In this document: positions 1 to 7,657 of the stretch, one piece after another
Layout: each line of letters opens with the position of its first letter
How positions within the stretch are numbered: position 1 is the first letter of the stretch
From: Acanthamoeba sp. SK_2022b
Taxonomy: Eukaryota > Discosea > Longamoebia > Acanthamoebidae
Direction of reading: 5' to 3'
NCBI GenBank assembly: GCA_027943245.1
Contig: JANDJZ010000969.1
Span: forward strand, 1 to 14,994
DNA length: 14,994 bases
The notes under the pieces: model-generated
Told to the model about the DNA's origin: nothing
Databases searched by the model: none
The model's input: the letters and a program-made list of their open reading frames with translations, nothing else
Position numbers and translations under genes: made by a program

Positions 1-104
1 TTTTCTTGGCTTGATGCTCTTGAAGCAGTTCATCATGGAGCCCAGTGAGCTGCTCCACACTCCCAGGCTCGACTGTGGCCCCCATGGCATCCACCTTCTA
101 GGGT
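1..104 (-). other. possible partial exon or gene-fragment edge
   Basis: Non-repetitive sequence at the window edge, before the satellite begins. On the minus strand an ATG at 85-83 opens a frame that stays open to the window edge for 28 codons (MGATVEPGSVEQLTGL followed by an acidic/Gln-rich, helix-like stretch ending in QAKK). The same frame extends a few codons further upstream to a TAG at about 103, which could equally be a 3' splice acceptor ending the satellite side. I do not recognise the product. The composition looks protein-like, but 28 codons is too short to exclude chance. It may be the 5' end, or an internal exon, of a gene lying left of the window. Confidence 0.2.
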
Positions 105-1294
105 TGTGGTGTGATGGTGGTGATGGTGTTGTGATGGTGATGTGGTGATGATGTGGTGAGGTTGTGGTGATGTTGTGGTGTTGTGATGGTGTTGTGATGG
201 TGTTGTGATTGTTTTGTGATGGTGTTGTGGAGATGGTGTTATGATGGTGTTGTGGTGTTGTGGTGTGATGGTGTTGTGGTGATGGTGTTGTGGTGTGGTG
301 ATGGTGATGTTGTGGTGTTGTGATTGTGTTGTGATGGTGTTGTAGTGATGGTGTTGTGATGCTGTTGTGCTGGTGTTGCGGTGATGTTGTGGTGGTATTG
401 TGGTGGTGTTTTGGTGGTGTTGTGTTGTGGTAATGTGGCGATGTTGTGATGGTGGTGTGGTGATGGTGTTGTGATGGTGTTGTGCTGGTGTTGCGGATGG
501 TGTGGTGGTGTGGTGATGTTGTGATGGTGTTGTGCTGGTGTTGTGGTGATGGTGTGGTGTGGTGATGTTGTGATGATGTTGTGGTGATGTTGTGGTGGTG
601 GTTATTGTGGTGTTGTTGTGATGATGAGGTAGTGGTGTGGTGGTGATGTGGGGATAATGGTGTGGTGTGGTTGTGAGGTTGTACTGATGTTGTGGTGGTA
701 TTGTTGTGATGTTGAACTGGTGTAGTGGTGGTATTGTTGTGATGTTGTGGTGGTGTGGTGATATTGTGATTGGTGTTGTGGTGGTGGTGTTGTGGTGGTG
801 ATGTTGTGGTGGTGATTTTGTGGTGTTGTGGTGATGTTGTGGTGCTGTTGTGGTTATGTTGAGGTGTAGTGGTGTAGTGGTGTTGTTGTTGTGGTGACGT
901 TGTGTTGATGGAGAAGTGGTGTTGTGATGATGGTAATTTGTTGTGTTGTGATGTTGTGGTGTTGGTGTTGTGTTGTTGTTATTGGTGGTGCGGTGTTGGT
1001 GTGGTGTTGTGGTTGTTATGGTGTTGTGGTGGTGATGTTGTTTTGGTGGTGTTGCGGTTGATGTGGTGTTGTCATTGTGATGTTGTGGTGGTAGGTGCTG
1101 TGGTATTGTGGTGATGGTGTGGTGATGTTGTGGTGGTGTAGGTTGTGTTTATGCTTTGTGGTGTTGTGGTGGTGGTGGTGGTGGTCAGGTGGTGGTGGTG
1201 GTCAGGTGGTGGTGGTGGTGGTCAGGTGGTGGTGGTGGTCAGGTGGTGGTGGTGGTCAGGTGGTGGTGGTGGTCAGGTGGTGGTGGTGGTCAGG
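105..1294. repeat. TGTGGTG/TGATGG satellite array, G-rich on + strand
   Basis: About 1.2 kb of degenerate short-period tandem repeat built from TGTGGTG, TGATGG and TGTTGTG words, with almost no C on the + strand. Near 1160-1294 it sharpens into a regular GGTGGTGGTGGTCA-type unit repeated about seven times. No unit is conserved enough elsewhere to define a fixed monomer. Open frames across it encode only Val/Trp/Cys/Gly or Thr/His/Pro low-complexity sequence and are not genes. Confidence 0.9.
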
Positions 1295-1490
1295 TGTATT
1301 GTGATATACACTTTGCGGTGAAGAGTAAAAGGTGAAGTGAGAGAGAACAGGGGTTCTCTCTGGTTTTATTACTGCTGAATATATTGAACTTAAGGCATGC
1401 CTTAATATGCTATGAGCTCATTAAGTCCTACCTCATTTGGTGTTCCAGAGTGACTGTTGATCTGAGTACCTTATTAGGTAACTCACAACA
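1295..1490 (-). repeat. copia-type LTR, second copy (196 bp, internally deleted)
   Basis: This copy aligns nearly end to end with the LTR at 3394-3619: shared terminal TG...CA, the block with GAGAGAACAGG and TTCTCTCTGGTTTTATTAC, and the 85 bp ending CTCACAACA. It lacks about 33 bp present in the other copy, exactly the part holding an 8-bp hairpin. A 16-bp perfect palindrome TTAAGGCATGCCTTAA (1390-1405) is kept. Both flanks are the same GGTGGTGGTGGTCAGG satellite, with AGG on each side. No polypurine tract lies at its inner edge, so it is better read as a solo LTR inserted in satellite than as the intact 3' LTR of the neighbouring element. A 3' LTR whose adjoining interior was replaced by satellite remains possible. 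Confidence 0.85.
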
Positions 1491-1655
1491 AGGTGGTGGT
1501 GGTCAGGTGGTGGTGGTGGTGGTGGTGGTGGAGGTGGTGGTGGTGGTGGTGTTGTGGTGATGGTGTAGTGTTGTTGTGGTGGGAATGTGGTGTTGTTGGT
1601 GTGATGGTGTGGTGGTGTTGTGGTGCTATTGTTGTGGTGGGGCTTTGTGTCACCC
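1491..1655. repeat. TGG-rich satellite between LTR and truncated pol
   Basis: GGTGGTGGTGGTCAGG units continue the array seen left of the LTR at 1295-1490, pass into a pure TGG run around 1509-1555, then degrade to TGTGGTG words until about 1640. The retrotransposon interior begins immediately right of it. Confidence 0.85.
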
Positions 1656-1699
1656 AGCATGATGGCCGTGGGCATGTGGTGGAGGCTAATTGTCTCATT

Positions 1700-2275
1700 G
1701 GCTAAGTTCTTGTGTGTTGGCGTGAATCCTCTTGTGTGTAGATGCGCATTGAGCATCCAGTTCCACTTGAGGGGTGCTTGTTTGAGTCTGTAAAGACTCT
1801 TGCATAGCAGACAGATGTGATCTGGTTGCCCCTTGTCCACAAAACCCTCAGGTTGGTGCATGTAGTTTTCTTTGGGAAGAGTGGCATTGAGAAACGCTTT
1901 GGTTATGTCCATCTGATGGACTGCGTAGCCGACCTGTATGGCTATCATGATGAGTACCTGTAGGTGCTTGAGATGTACTACTGGTGCAAATGTTTCATCA
2001 AAGTCTACTCTGTAGACTTGGGTGAAGCCTCTTGCTAACCAATGGGCCTTGAACCAGTTGATTGAGCTGTCCACATGATGCTTGACCTTGAATAGCCACT
2101 TGGTGTTGATTATCTTCCTCCTGGTGGGTGAGGGTACCAGTTTGAATGTACTGTTTGCCATTATTGTGTTGTACTCTTCATGCATGGCAGCTTTCCAGTC
2201 TTTGGTGTGCGTTGAGGTGACAGCTTCAACGTATGTTGATGGGATCTTGATGCTATTCTCATCCTGTAAACTCTT
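1700..2275 (-). pseudogene. copia reverse transcriptase (RVT_2) remnant, lacks YVDD
   Basis: Family member of the copia reverse transcriptase, which copies element RNA into DNA. The minus-strand frame shows, in order, KDWKAAMHEEYNTI (the region before the fingers), TKWLFKVK, VDFDETFAPVV, the first catalytic aspartate in HQMDITKAFLNATL, MHQPEGFVD and SLYRLKQAPLKW. It then ends in LHTRGFTPT, just before the expected YVDD active-site block, and runs into low-complexity satellite. The frame is open through this stretch, unlike the broken frames upstream. With the second and third catalytic aspartates absent it cannot be active. Confidence 0.88.
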
Positions 2276-2374
2276 GAGAGTAGAGTTTGGGTGCTGTCCT
2301 CATGCATGTTGGCGGTTTCTTGGGTGTGGGATGCATTCTGTTGTGCCATGGTAAATTGTTGGTCAATGCCTGCT

Positions 2375-2660
2375 GACTCAAGAAAGTGTCTGATCAACTC
2401 ACTGACCTCGCTCCTGTGTTGGATGAGGTAGATCATTGCATACCAGCTGTAGTCATCAATGAATGACACATAGTACTGCTTACCTGATGGTGTGTCCACT
2501 GGTAGTGGTCCACACATGTCCATGTGGACCCGCTCAAGGGGTCTGGTTGCTCTTGGGGCTGGTCTGTCATGGATGTCTGGCTGCGTTGCTTTTGCTTGAA
2601 TGCACACATTGCATGGCAGGAGTGTGCCTCCAGCATGCGCCAGTCCAAGGGACTTGATTA
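2375..2660 (-). pseudogene. copia integrase N-terminal and partial core remnant
   Basis: Integrase inserts element DNA into host DNA. The second half of the HHCC zinc-binding motif is visible as PCNVCIQAK, followed by RPLERVHMDMCGPLP carrying the first catalytic aspartate and then YYVSFIDDYSWY, all in one minus-strand frame. After LIRHFLE the sequence jumps to a short unrelated linker and then to RT-type sequence in another frame. The block with the second catalytic Asp and Glu (the SDNGGEF region in relatives) and the C-terminal part are therefore deleted. Confidence 0.88.
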
Positions 2661-2670
2661 GGGCATGTAG

Positions 2671-3148
2671 TCACATCTTGCCTACGTGTCCATAGTGGCA
2701 GTGGAGCTGGTCAAGTGAGTAGTTCTCCCAGACGACATTAACTTGAGGCTGTGTTGGCTGGATTGGCTTGATCAGTAGCACCAGCATACCCCCTTGTAGT
2801 GTTGCCTGGAGCACCTTTTTACCCTTGTGGTTGAACTGAAACTGAACACGCTTCCTCCTGAGCGGTTGATCCATACCTCATTCCCTCTGGCTGTCACCAT
2901 GGCCATGGAGATGAGGTTCTTCACAAGTCCCAGTGTGTACAGTACTCTTGCAAACTTCACCACCTCTTCAACTCCACCTGCACATTTGTGTGTATGACTC
3001 TGAGCCCTTTGATTTTGCACTTGAAGTTGTTGCCAAGCAGCAGACTCTGCCCTTTGGCCTTGAGACTGACGCAGTCATGTAACCAGTCCTTCCTGCACAT
3101 GATGTGTGCACTCAAAGCACGTAGGAGTTTCGCTCCCATTGTCCTCAT
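2671..3148 (-). pseudogene. copia protease-downstream and GAG-pre-integrase remnant
   Basis: Three overlapping minus-strand frames together carry a family-like order. At 3148-2957 SAHIMCRKDWL resembles the segment following the aspartic protease DSGA motif, but the DSGA itself is degraded. At 3020-2772 VLYTLGLVKNLIS matches the conserved VLYVPGL-NLLS block. At 2874-2671 VLQATLQGG leads into LDQLHCHYGH, an H-x4-H forming the first half of the integrase zinc site. At least two frameshifts are needed to read through. The protease catalytic aspartate is not visible. Confidence 0.75.
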
Positions 3149-3153
3149 GGGGC

Positions 3154-3372
3154 TCAGACAATGTTAACAGACTTGTGCATTGCTGTCTTTGCAATGTGGG
3201 CAGCCTTGCGCTGGAATAGTAGTTGCTTCACCTCTCTGTAGTTCATTTCTCTTGCACTCTCAATGTCCCACAGGTTCCATGAGAGCAAGACGAACTCAAG
3301 CTCCTCATGCCAGGTGCTGTACTCAGTGACCAATTGGAGTACATATCTCTTGGTGACTTCATAGTTACTCAT
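3154..3372 (-). pseudogene. copia gag N-terminal remnant
   Basis: Gag forms the virus-like particle of LTR elements. This 72-codon frame starts with an ATG only 21 bases after the 5' LTR and 8 bases after the primer binding site, which supports it as the genuine gag start. It contains tryptophan-bearing motifs typical of copia gag N termini (YSTWHEELEFVLLSWNLWDI). It stops after about 72 residues and is followed within some 20 bases by protease-region sequence. Most of gag, including the expected zinc knuckle, is therefore deleted. Confidence 0.7.
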
Positions 3373-3380
3373 TGTGAGTG

Positions 3381-3393
3381 TGGGCCCATAACC
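3381..3393 (-). promoter_or_regulatory. primer binding site matching initiator tRNA-Met anticodon arm
   Basis: Immediately adjoining the CAACA end of the 5' LTR, the minus strand reads GGTTATGGGCCCA. Its complement TGGGCCCATAACC is the anticodon stem-loop sequence of eukaryotic initiator tRNA-Met, not the CCA-terminal 3' end that most LTR elements use. Drosophila copia is known to prime from a 5' half-molecule of this tRNA. The position directly against the LTR makes chance unlikely. Confidence 0.8.
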
Positions 3394-3619
3394 TGTTGTG
3401 ATGTATGCTTTGTGGTGAAGAGTAAAGTGTGAAGTGAGAGAGAACAGGGTTCTCTCTGGTTTTATTACTGCTGAATATATTGTTGTAGACAGTTGAACTA
3501 CAACATAACTCCTAAACTTTAAGGCATGCCTTAATATGCTATGAGCTCATTAAGTCCTACCTCATTTGGTGTTCCAGAGTGACTGTTGATCTGAGTACCT
3601 TATTAGGTAACTCACAACA
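3394..3619 (-). repeat. 5' LTR of copia element (226 bp)
   Basis: It is bounded by 8-bp terminal inverted repeats TGTTGTGA...TCACAACA and is homologous to 1295-1490. An internal hairpin has arms TGTTGTAG (3481-3488) and CTACAACA (3498-3505) around a 9-base loop, and a perfect 16-bp palindrome TTAAGGCATGCCTTAA lies at 3519-3534. The LTR would supply promoter and polyadenylation signals for minus-strand transcription, although no TATA box could be assigned. No convincing 5-bp target duplication could be paired with the satellite at either end. Confidence 0.9.
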
Positions 3620-4105
3620 GTGTAGTGTGGTGGTGTTGTTGTTGTGGTGATGGTGTTATGGTTGTGGTGGTGTTGTTGTGATGATGGTGTGGTGCTGGTG
3701 TTGTGGAGTTGAGACAGTGTTGTGATGGTGTGGTGATGGTGTGATGATGGTGTGGTGGTTGTGTGGTGATGTTGTGTTGGGATGTTGTGATGGTGTGGTG
3801 ATGGTGTGATGATGTGGTAATGGTGATTGTGAGGTGTTGTGATGGCGTGATGATGCTGATGTGATGGTGGTGTGGTGATGGTGTTGTGATAGTGTGGTGA
3901 TTGTGTTGTGGTGATGGTGCAGTGGTGATGGTGTTGTGGTGATGATGTGGTGATGGTGTCGTGATGGTGTGGTGATGTGGTGGTGATGGTGTGGTGATGT
4001 TGTGGTGATGATGTTGGGATAGTGTGATGGTGTGTGATGTTGTGGTGCTGGTGGTGATGGTGTTGTGATGGTTTTGTGATTGTGGTGATGTGGTGTAGGG
4101 TTATT
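3620..4105. repeat. TGTGGTGATGG satellite, G-rich on + strand
   Basis: About 490 bp of TGTGGTGATGGTG words directly abuts the 5' LTR. The minus-strand open frame across it encodes only His/Thr/Pro/Ser low complexity and is not a gene. Confidence 0.88.
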
Positions 4106-4262
4106 ACATCTGCATTGCATAGGGGTTACATAGGAGTTGCATGAGGTTTAATATGGGCTACATTGTGTAGGGGATGTCATAGGCATGTTGTGGGTCATGT
4201 ATGGCATGTTGTGGGGCATGTTGTGGGTATGTTGTGGGTCATGTTGTAGGTCATGTAGGGCA
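4106..4262. repeat. non-satellite junction with CATGTTGTGGG minisatellite
   Basis: About 70 bp of unique sequence precedes a short tandem array (about 4180-4262) of GGCATGTTGTGGGTCATGT-like units, period about 10-20 bp. It separates satellite of one polarity (left) from satellite of the opposite polarity (right), and so forms the spacer of a large imperfect inverted repeat. Confidence 0.75.
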
Positions 4263-5235
4263 TCACCTTCACCACACAACCACAACATTACCACAACAGC
4301 ACCACACCCACACCACAACATCACCACACCATCACCACACCCACACCACAACAACACCATTACAACACCATCACCACAACTCCACAACTCCCCACACCAT
4401 CACCACCACAACATCTCCACAACACCACAACACCACCCCCACCACCACCTGACCACCACCACCACCACATCACATAACCACCATAAAACCACACCACAAC
4501 ACTCCACAATCCCACAACACCAACCACACCAGCACCACACCACCACATCATCACCACAACACCACATCACAACACCAAAACAGCACAACACCACATCTTC
4601 ATACCACAACCATAACACCATCTTAACACTGCCACACCATCACCACAACACCACTACAACACCACAAGACCACCACAACAAACCAAAACACCACAACAAC
4701 ATCACAACAGCGACAACACCACCACCAAAATCACTCCAACATACCAACACCATCCCACAACCAACAACGCCACAACACCACAACATCACCACACCACCAC
4801 CAAAACATCTCACCACCACAACATCACCACACCATCACTACAACAACCACTCCACCACCGCATCACCACAGCACAACATCACCACATCACCACCACATCA
4901 TCACTCCAACACCACATCACCACAACTACACCATCACCACACCACAACACCATCACAACTCCACCCACCACATCACCACCACAGCAGTACACCACAAAAT
5001 TCCTACAACAAAATCACAGCAATACCACCATCACCACAACACGACCACAAACACCACACCACCACCACAACACCACCACAACATCACACCAGCACCACAA
5101 CATCACATGATCACACCAGCACAACATCACACCACAACACCACAACAACACCACAGCACCACCACAACAATACAACAACACCACCCAACTACACCACTGC
5201 AACCACACCACCCACCACAACCTCACCACTCCAAG
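4263..5235. repeat. satellite in inverted orientation (CCACAACACC on + strand)
   Basis: Roughly 970 bp made of CACCACAACACCA words, the reverse complement of the arrays to the left. The + strand is almost free of G. A frame of about 360 codons crosses it, but it is pure Thr/His/Pro/Asn/Gln low complexity and is best explained by the repeat. Confidence 0.88.
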
Positions 5236-5335
5236 ACTGCAAGTGCAGCTTGATCAGAGTTTGATTCTGATGCCATAAGACTTGTGGCAGTTCATGTCTT
5301 GTTTGCTGGAGCACAGGCCTTCTGCAGATGCGTGC
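5236..5335. other. unique spacer inside inverted satellite
   Basis: About 100 bp of mixed-composition sequence interrupts the CCACAACACC array. It has no recognisable coding motif in any frame and no match elsewhere in the window that I can see. It could be a remnant of inserted or ancestral unique DNA. Confidence 0.5.
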
Positions 5336-5775
5336 CAGCAACACAACCACCACACCACCACACAGCAACACTACCACCACACCACCACAACACCACCACA
5401 ACTCCCAAAATACCACCACAATACCATCACCACATCACCACCACATCACATCACCACGTCACCACCACACCATTACCACAATACACTACACAACTACCAC
5501 CACAATATCTCACAACACCACCACAACACCACCACAACACCACCACCACACCAACACACCACCACAACATCACACCATCACCACACCATCACCACAATAC
5601 CATCACCACACCATCACCACACCATCACCACAACACCACCACACTACCACAATATCACAACACCATCACCACAACACCACCACACTCCTACCACCACAAT
5701 ATCACAACATCACCACAACAACACCACACCAACACCACCACAACAGCACCACAACACCACAATACCACCACGTTG
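5336..5775. repeat. satellite in inverted orientation, second block
   Basis: About 440 bp of CCACAACACCACCA and ACCATCACCACA words continues the C-rich polarity of 4263-5235. It ends abruptly near 5775, where TTGTTGTGGTGG sequence of the original polarity resumes for about 50 bp. Confidence 0.88.
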
Positions 5776-5845
5776 ATTGTTGTGGAGTTATGGCATTGTT
5801 GTATTGTTGTGGTGGGTGTTGTGGCACAACACGCAGACCATTTGA

Positions 5846-6154
5846 GAGTCCCTCAAGAAGTGGGGCCAGTCAATGGTGCACCTTGGGAAGCTGAGCGTGT
5901 GGAAATGAGCTGCCCAACCACTCGACCTCAAGGGCTCTGTCACTGGTGGGTCCCTTTGGATGGACAGCTTTGATGTTCCTCTGGAAGGCCGCAGCAGGAC
6001 CTCATGTAAGGCCCCTGAATGGTCGTACAAGCTCAACGGCCCTGGCCAATGGTTCATGGCCTTGCAAGATGCAACAGGCCAAGTTTGAGCTCTATGGGGT
6101 GGCTCACCAAAGATCTATGATGGTGAGTTCCTCAAGGTCCAACCTTCTTTCCCA
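5846..6154 (+). pseudogene. degenerate coding relic, possibly DDE-transposase-like
   Basis: One + strand frame reads as plausible protein for about 103 codons, broken by TGA at 5906-5908 and 6086-6088 and ended by TAA at 6155-6157. Readable segments include SLKKWGQSMVHLGKLSVW, GSLWMDSFDVPLEG, WSYKLNGPGQWFMALQDA and GGSPKIYDGEFLK. The order of an aspartate-bearing strand, a WSYKLN-type strand and a GG-x-KIYDG-type turn recalls DDE transposases of eukaryotic DNA transposons, but I cannot name the family. The two in-frame stops make it a relic or a spliced fragment. The similarity is from memory only and weak. Confidence 0.3.
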
Positions 6155-6157
6155 TAA

Positions 6158-7071
6158 TTACACTCTCTATGTTGTCATGTTTGGGCATGTGTTGTGGGTG
6201 ATCTTGTTGCCATTTTTGCTTGCATGTGCAATGCTCATGTACCTCTTTCACTACAGATGTGCACTCAATCTGGTCCTTTATTTTGTGGGTTAACCTTATC
6301 GCCTTTATTGACATTCAGCTTTTTTAAGCAGCATTAAGTGATGAGGTGCAGGAGCTACACCACCAGCATGGTTCATGTATACTTGCAAAAGGATGTGTTG
6401 ACTTAACACAACATCCACTGGGTGGCTTAGTATGATCTGACATGGTGTCTCTGATAACCCTTGATGATGGTACAACGCTGATGGCTGCTGTCACGAATGG
6501 ATGAAGCACCCAAGAAGATCATCAAGTGATTGCCAGACAATGAATCAAACTCAACCCCAAGGCAAGATCTGATTTTTGATGTGCCAGCTACTCCAGCCAT
6601 CAGCAATTGGGCATTGGCTTTGCATGAGCACACCAAGTTCACAGTTTCAGGTGATGTATGATCCCTTCCTTTTTTGTCTTAGTGTTACAACACCAAACCA
6701 CCTCCCCAACATCTGAATGATGACAGAGATGCCTACCCCAGCTGGTTTTGTAAGACCATCTGTAAATTTAACCATTTTCACAACACAAAAAACGTCCATT
6801 TTTTGCACCTCTGTGGACTTTTACTTCAATAAAATGAGAAATTTTACCTCATTAAAATCCATTTTGCTGCCCCTAACAGACAATTACCCTACCTAAAATA
6901 TTGTAAACTTAATATAACAATGGTCTAAAGCTGGTTAATGAGTGCACAAAAAAATGCCAGTCATTTTCAACCTCTCATTTGATAATAGTGGAGGTCCTTA
7001 GACCTTGGCACCTGTGCCTTGAGCCTCCAAGTCAACATGCTCATGCTGTGTCCCAGGAGACAGCCACCGGC
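6158..7071. other. AT-richer intergenic region, no confident gene
   Basis: About 0.9 kb between the transposase-like relic and the stop codon of the ISWI gene. Around 6330-6660 short open stretches on the + strand (for example VSLITLDDGTTLMAAV) look faintly protein-like but are broken by several stops, so they may be further transposon decay. From 6660 the DNA is A/T-rich with small inverted repeats (AATGAG/CTCATT near 6832-6856). The 3' UTR of ISWI must lie at the right end; no AATAAA on the minus strand could be assigned. Confidence 0.4.
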
Positions 7072-7626
7072 TTATTCATCAAGCTTGCGTCGCTTGGTGG
7101 AGGAGACAGCAGCCGGTGCCTGGTTGCCAGACCGCAGCCTTTTGGATGCGCCGCTCTTTTTAGAGGCCACCTTGCGCGTTGGGGCCAGAGCATCAGCCTG
7201 TGCAGTGCAGGGACGGTAAGTAAGCATATAAGCCGGTTTTGTGAGCGACGAGAAGTGGTGACGCGCGCCTTTTCAAGCATCTTGATGAGTGTGTCACAGC
7301 GGCGGCCCAGTTCTTGAGGCGTTCGGGATTTGAGGAACCAGTCGAAGCGGAACTGCCAGGAACGGCGAATTTCCTGCTTCAACCGGTCCCAATTGCCGTA
7401 GCCGATCTGGTGGGCCATGCACAGGATGAACTGGTCTTCCTCCTGCGTGTAGATTCTGCCCTTGCCGCCCGTGTAGGTGAGATCCAGCTGCCACCACGCG
7501 TTGGTACGCGACTCGACGGCAGACGCCAAAATGGCCGCCATCTCCTCCCGCCGCCGAAGCTGCACTCCTTATGCCGTTAGGTGACGAGTACGTTTTGTTT
7601 ATGTGTTTTCTCGATAGATAGATAGA

Positions 7627-7657
<31 letters not shown>

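Larger units (their letters stand above)
1655..3619 (-). mobile_element. Ty1/copia LTR retrotransposon, 3'-truncated and defective
   Basis: Minus-strand element. The order read from the 5' LTR (3619-3394) is primer binding site (3393-3381), gag start (3372), protease-like/GAG-pre-integrase region, integrase, reverse transcriptase; this PR-IN-RT order is diagnostic of the copia (Pseudoviridae) superfamily. The interior is only about 1.75 kb, against roughly 4 kb in complete elements. Most of gag, the middle and end of integrase, the RT catalytic YVDD block and RNase H are missing, and the remaining pieces are scattered over several frames. The 3' end fades into satellite near 1655-1700. It is an inactive relic. 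Base composition and codon use differ sharply from the GC-rich host genes to the right. Confidence 0.9.

Noticed and set aside
105..1294. CRISPR-like or protein-coding interpretation of the regular repeats
   Set aside because: The repeats are degenerate and contiguous with no spacers, and the sequence is clearly eukaryotic.
1290..3624. Target-site duplication for a full copia insertion spanning both LTRs
   Set aside because: The five bases left of 1295 and right of 3619 do not match; repeats in the satellite make any short match meaningless.
3656..4120. Minus-strand His/Thr/Pro frame in the left satellite
   Set aside because: Same cause: satellite with few stop-forming words in this orientation.
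4185..5264. Long + strand open frame (about 360 codons) rich in Thr, His and Pro
   Set aside because: It is generated by the CCACAACACC satellite; several frames are open at once, and no non-repeat domain is present.
6653..6690. Short GT...AG intron-like segment after a protein-like stretch near 6655
   Set aside because: It would be about 32 bp, far shorter than the other introns here, and no coding continuation follows.
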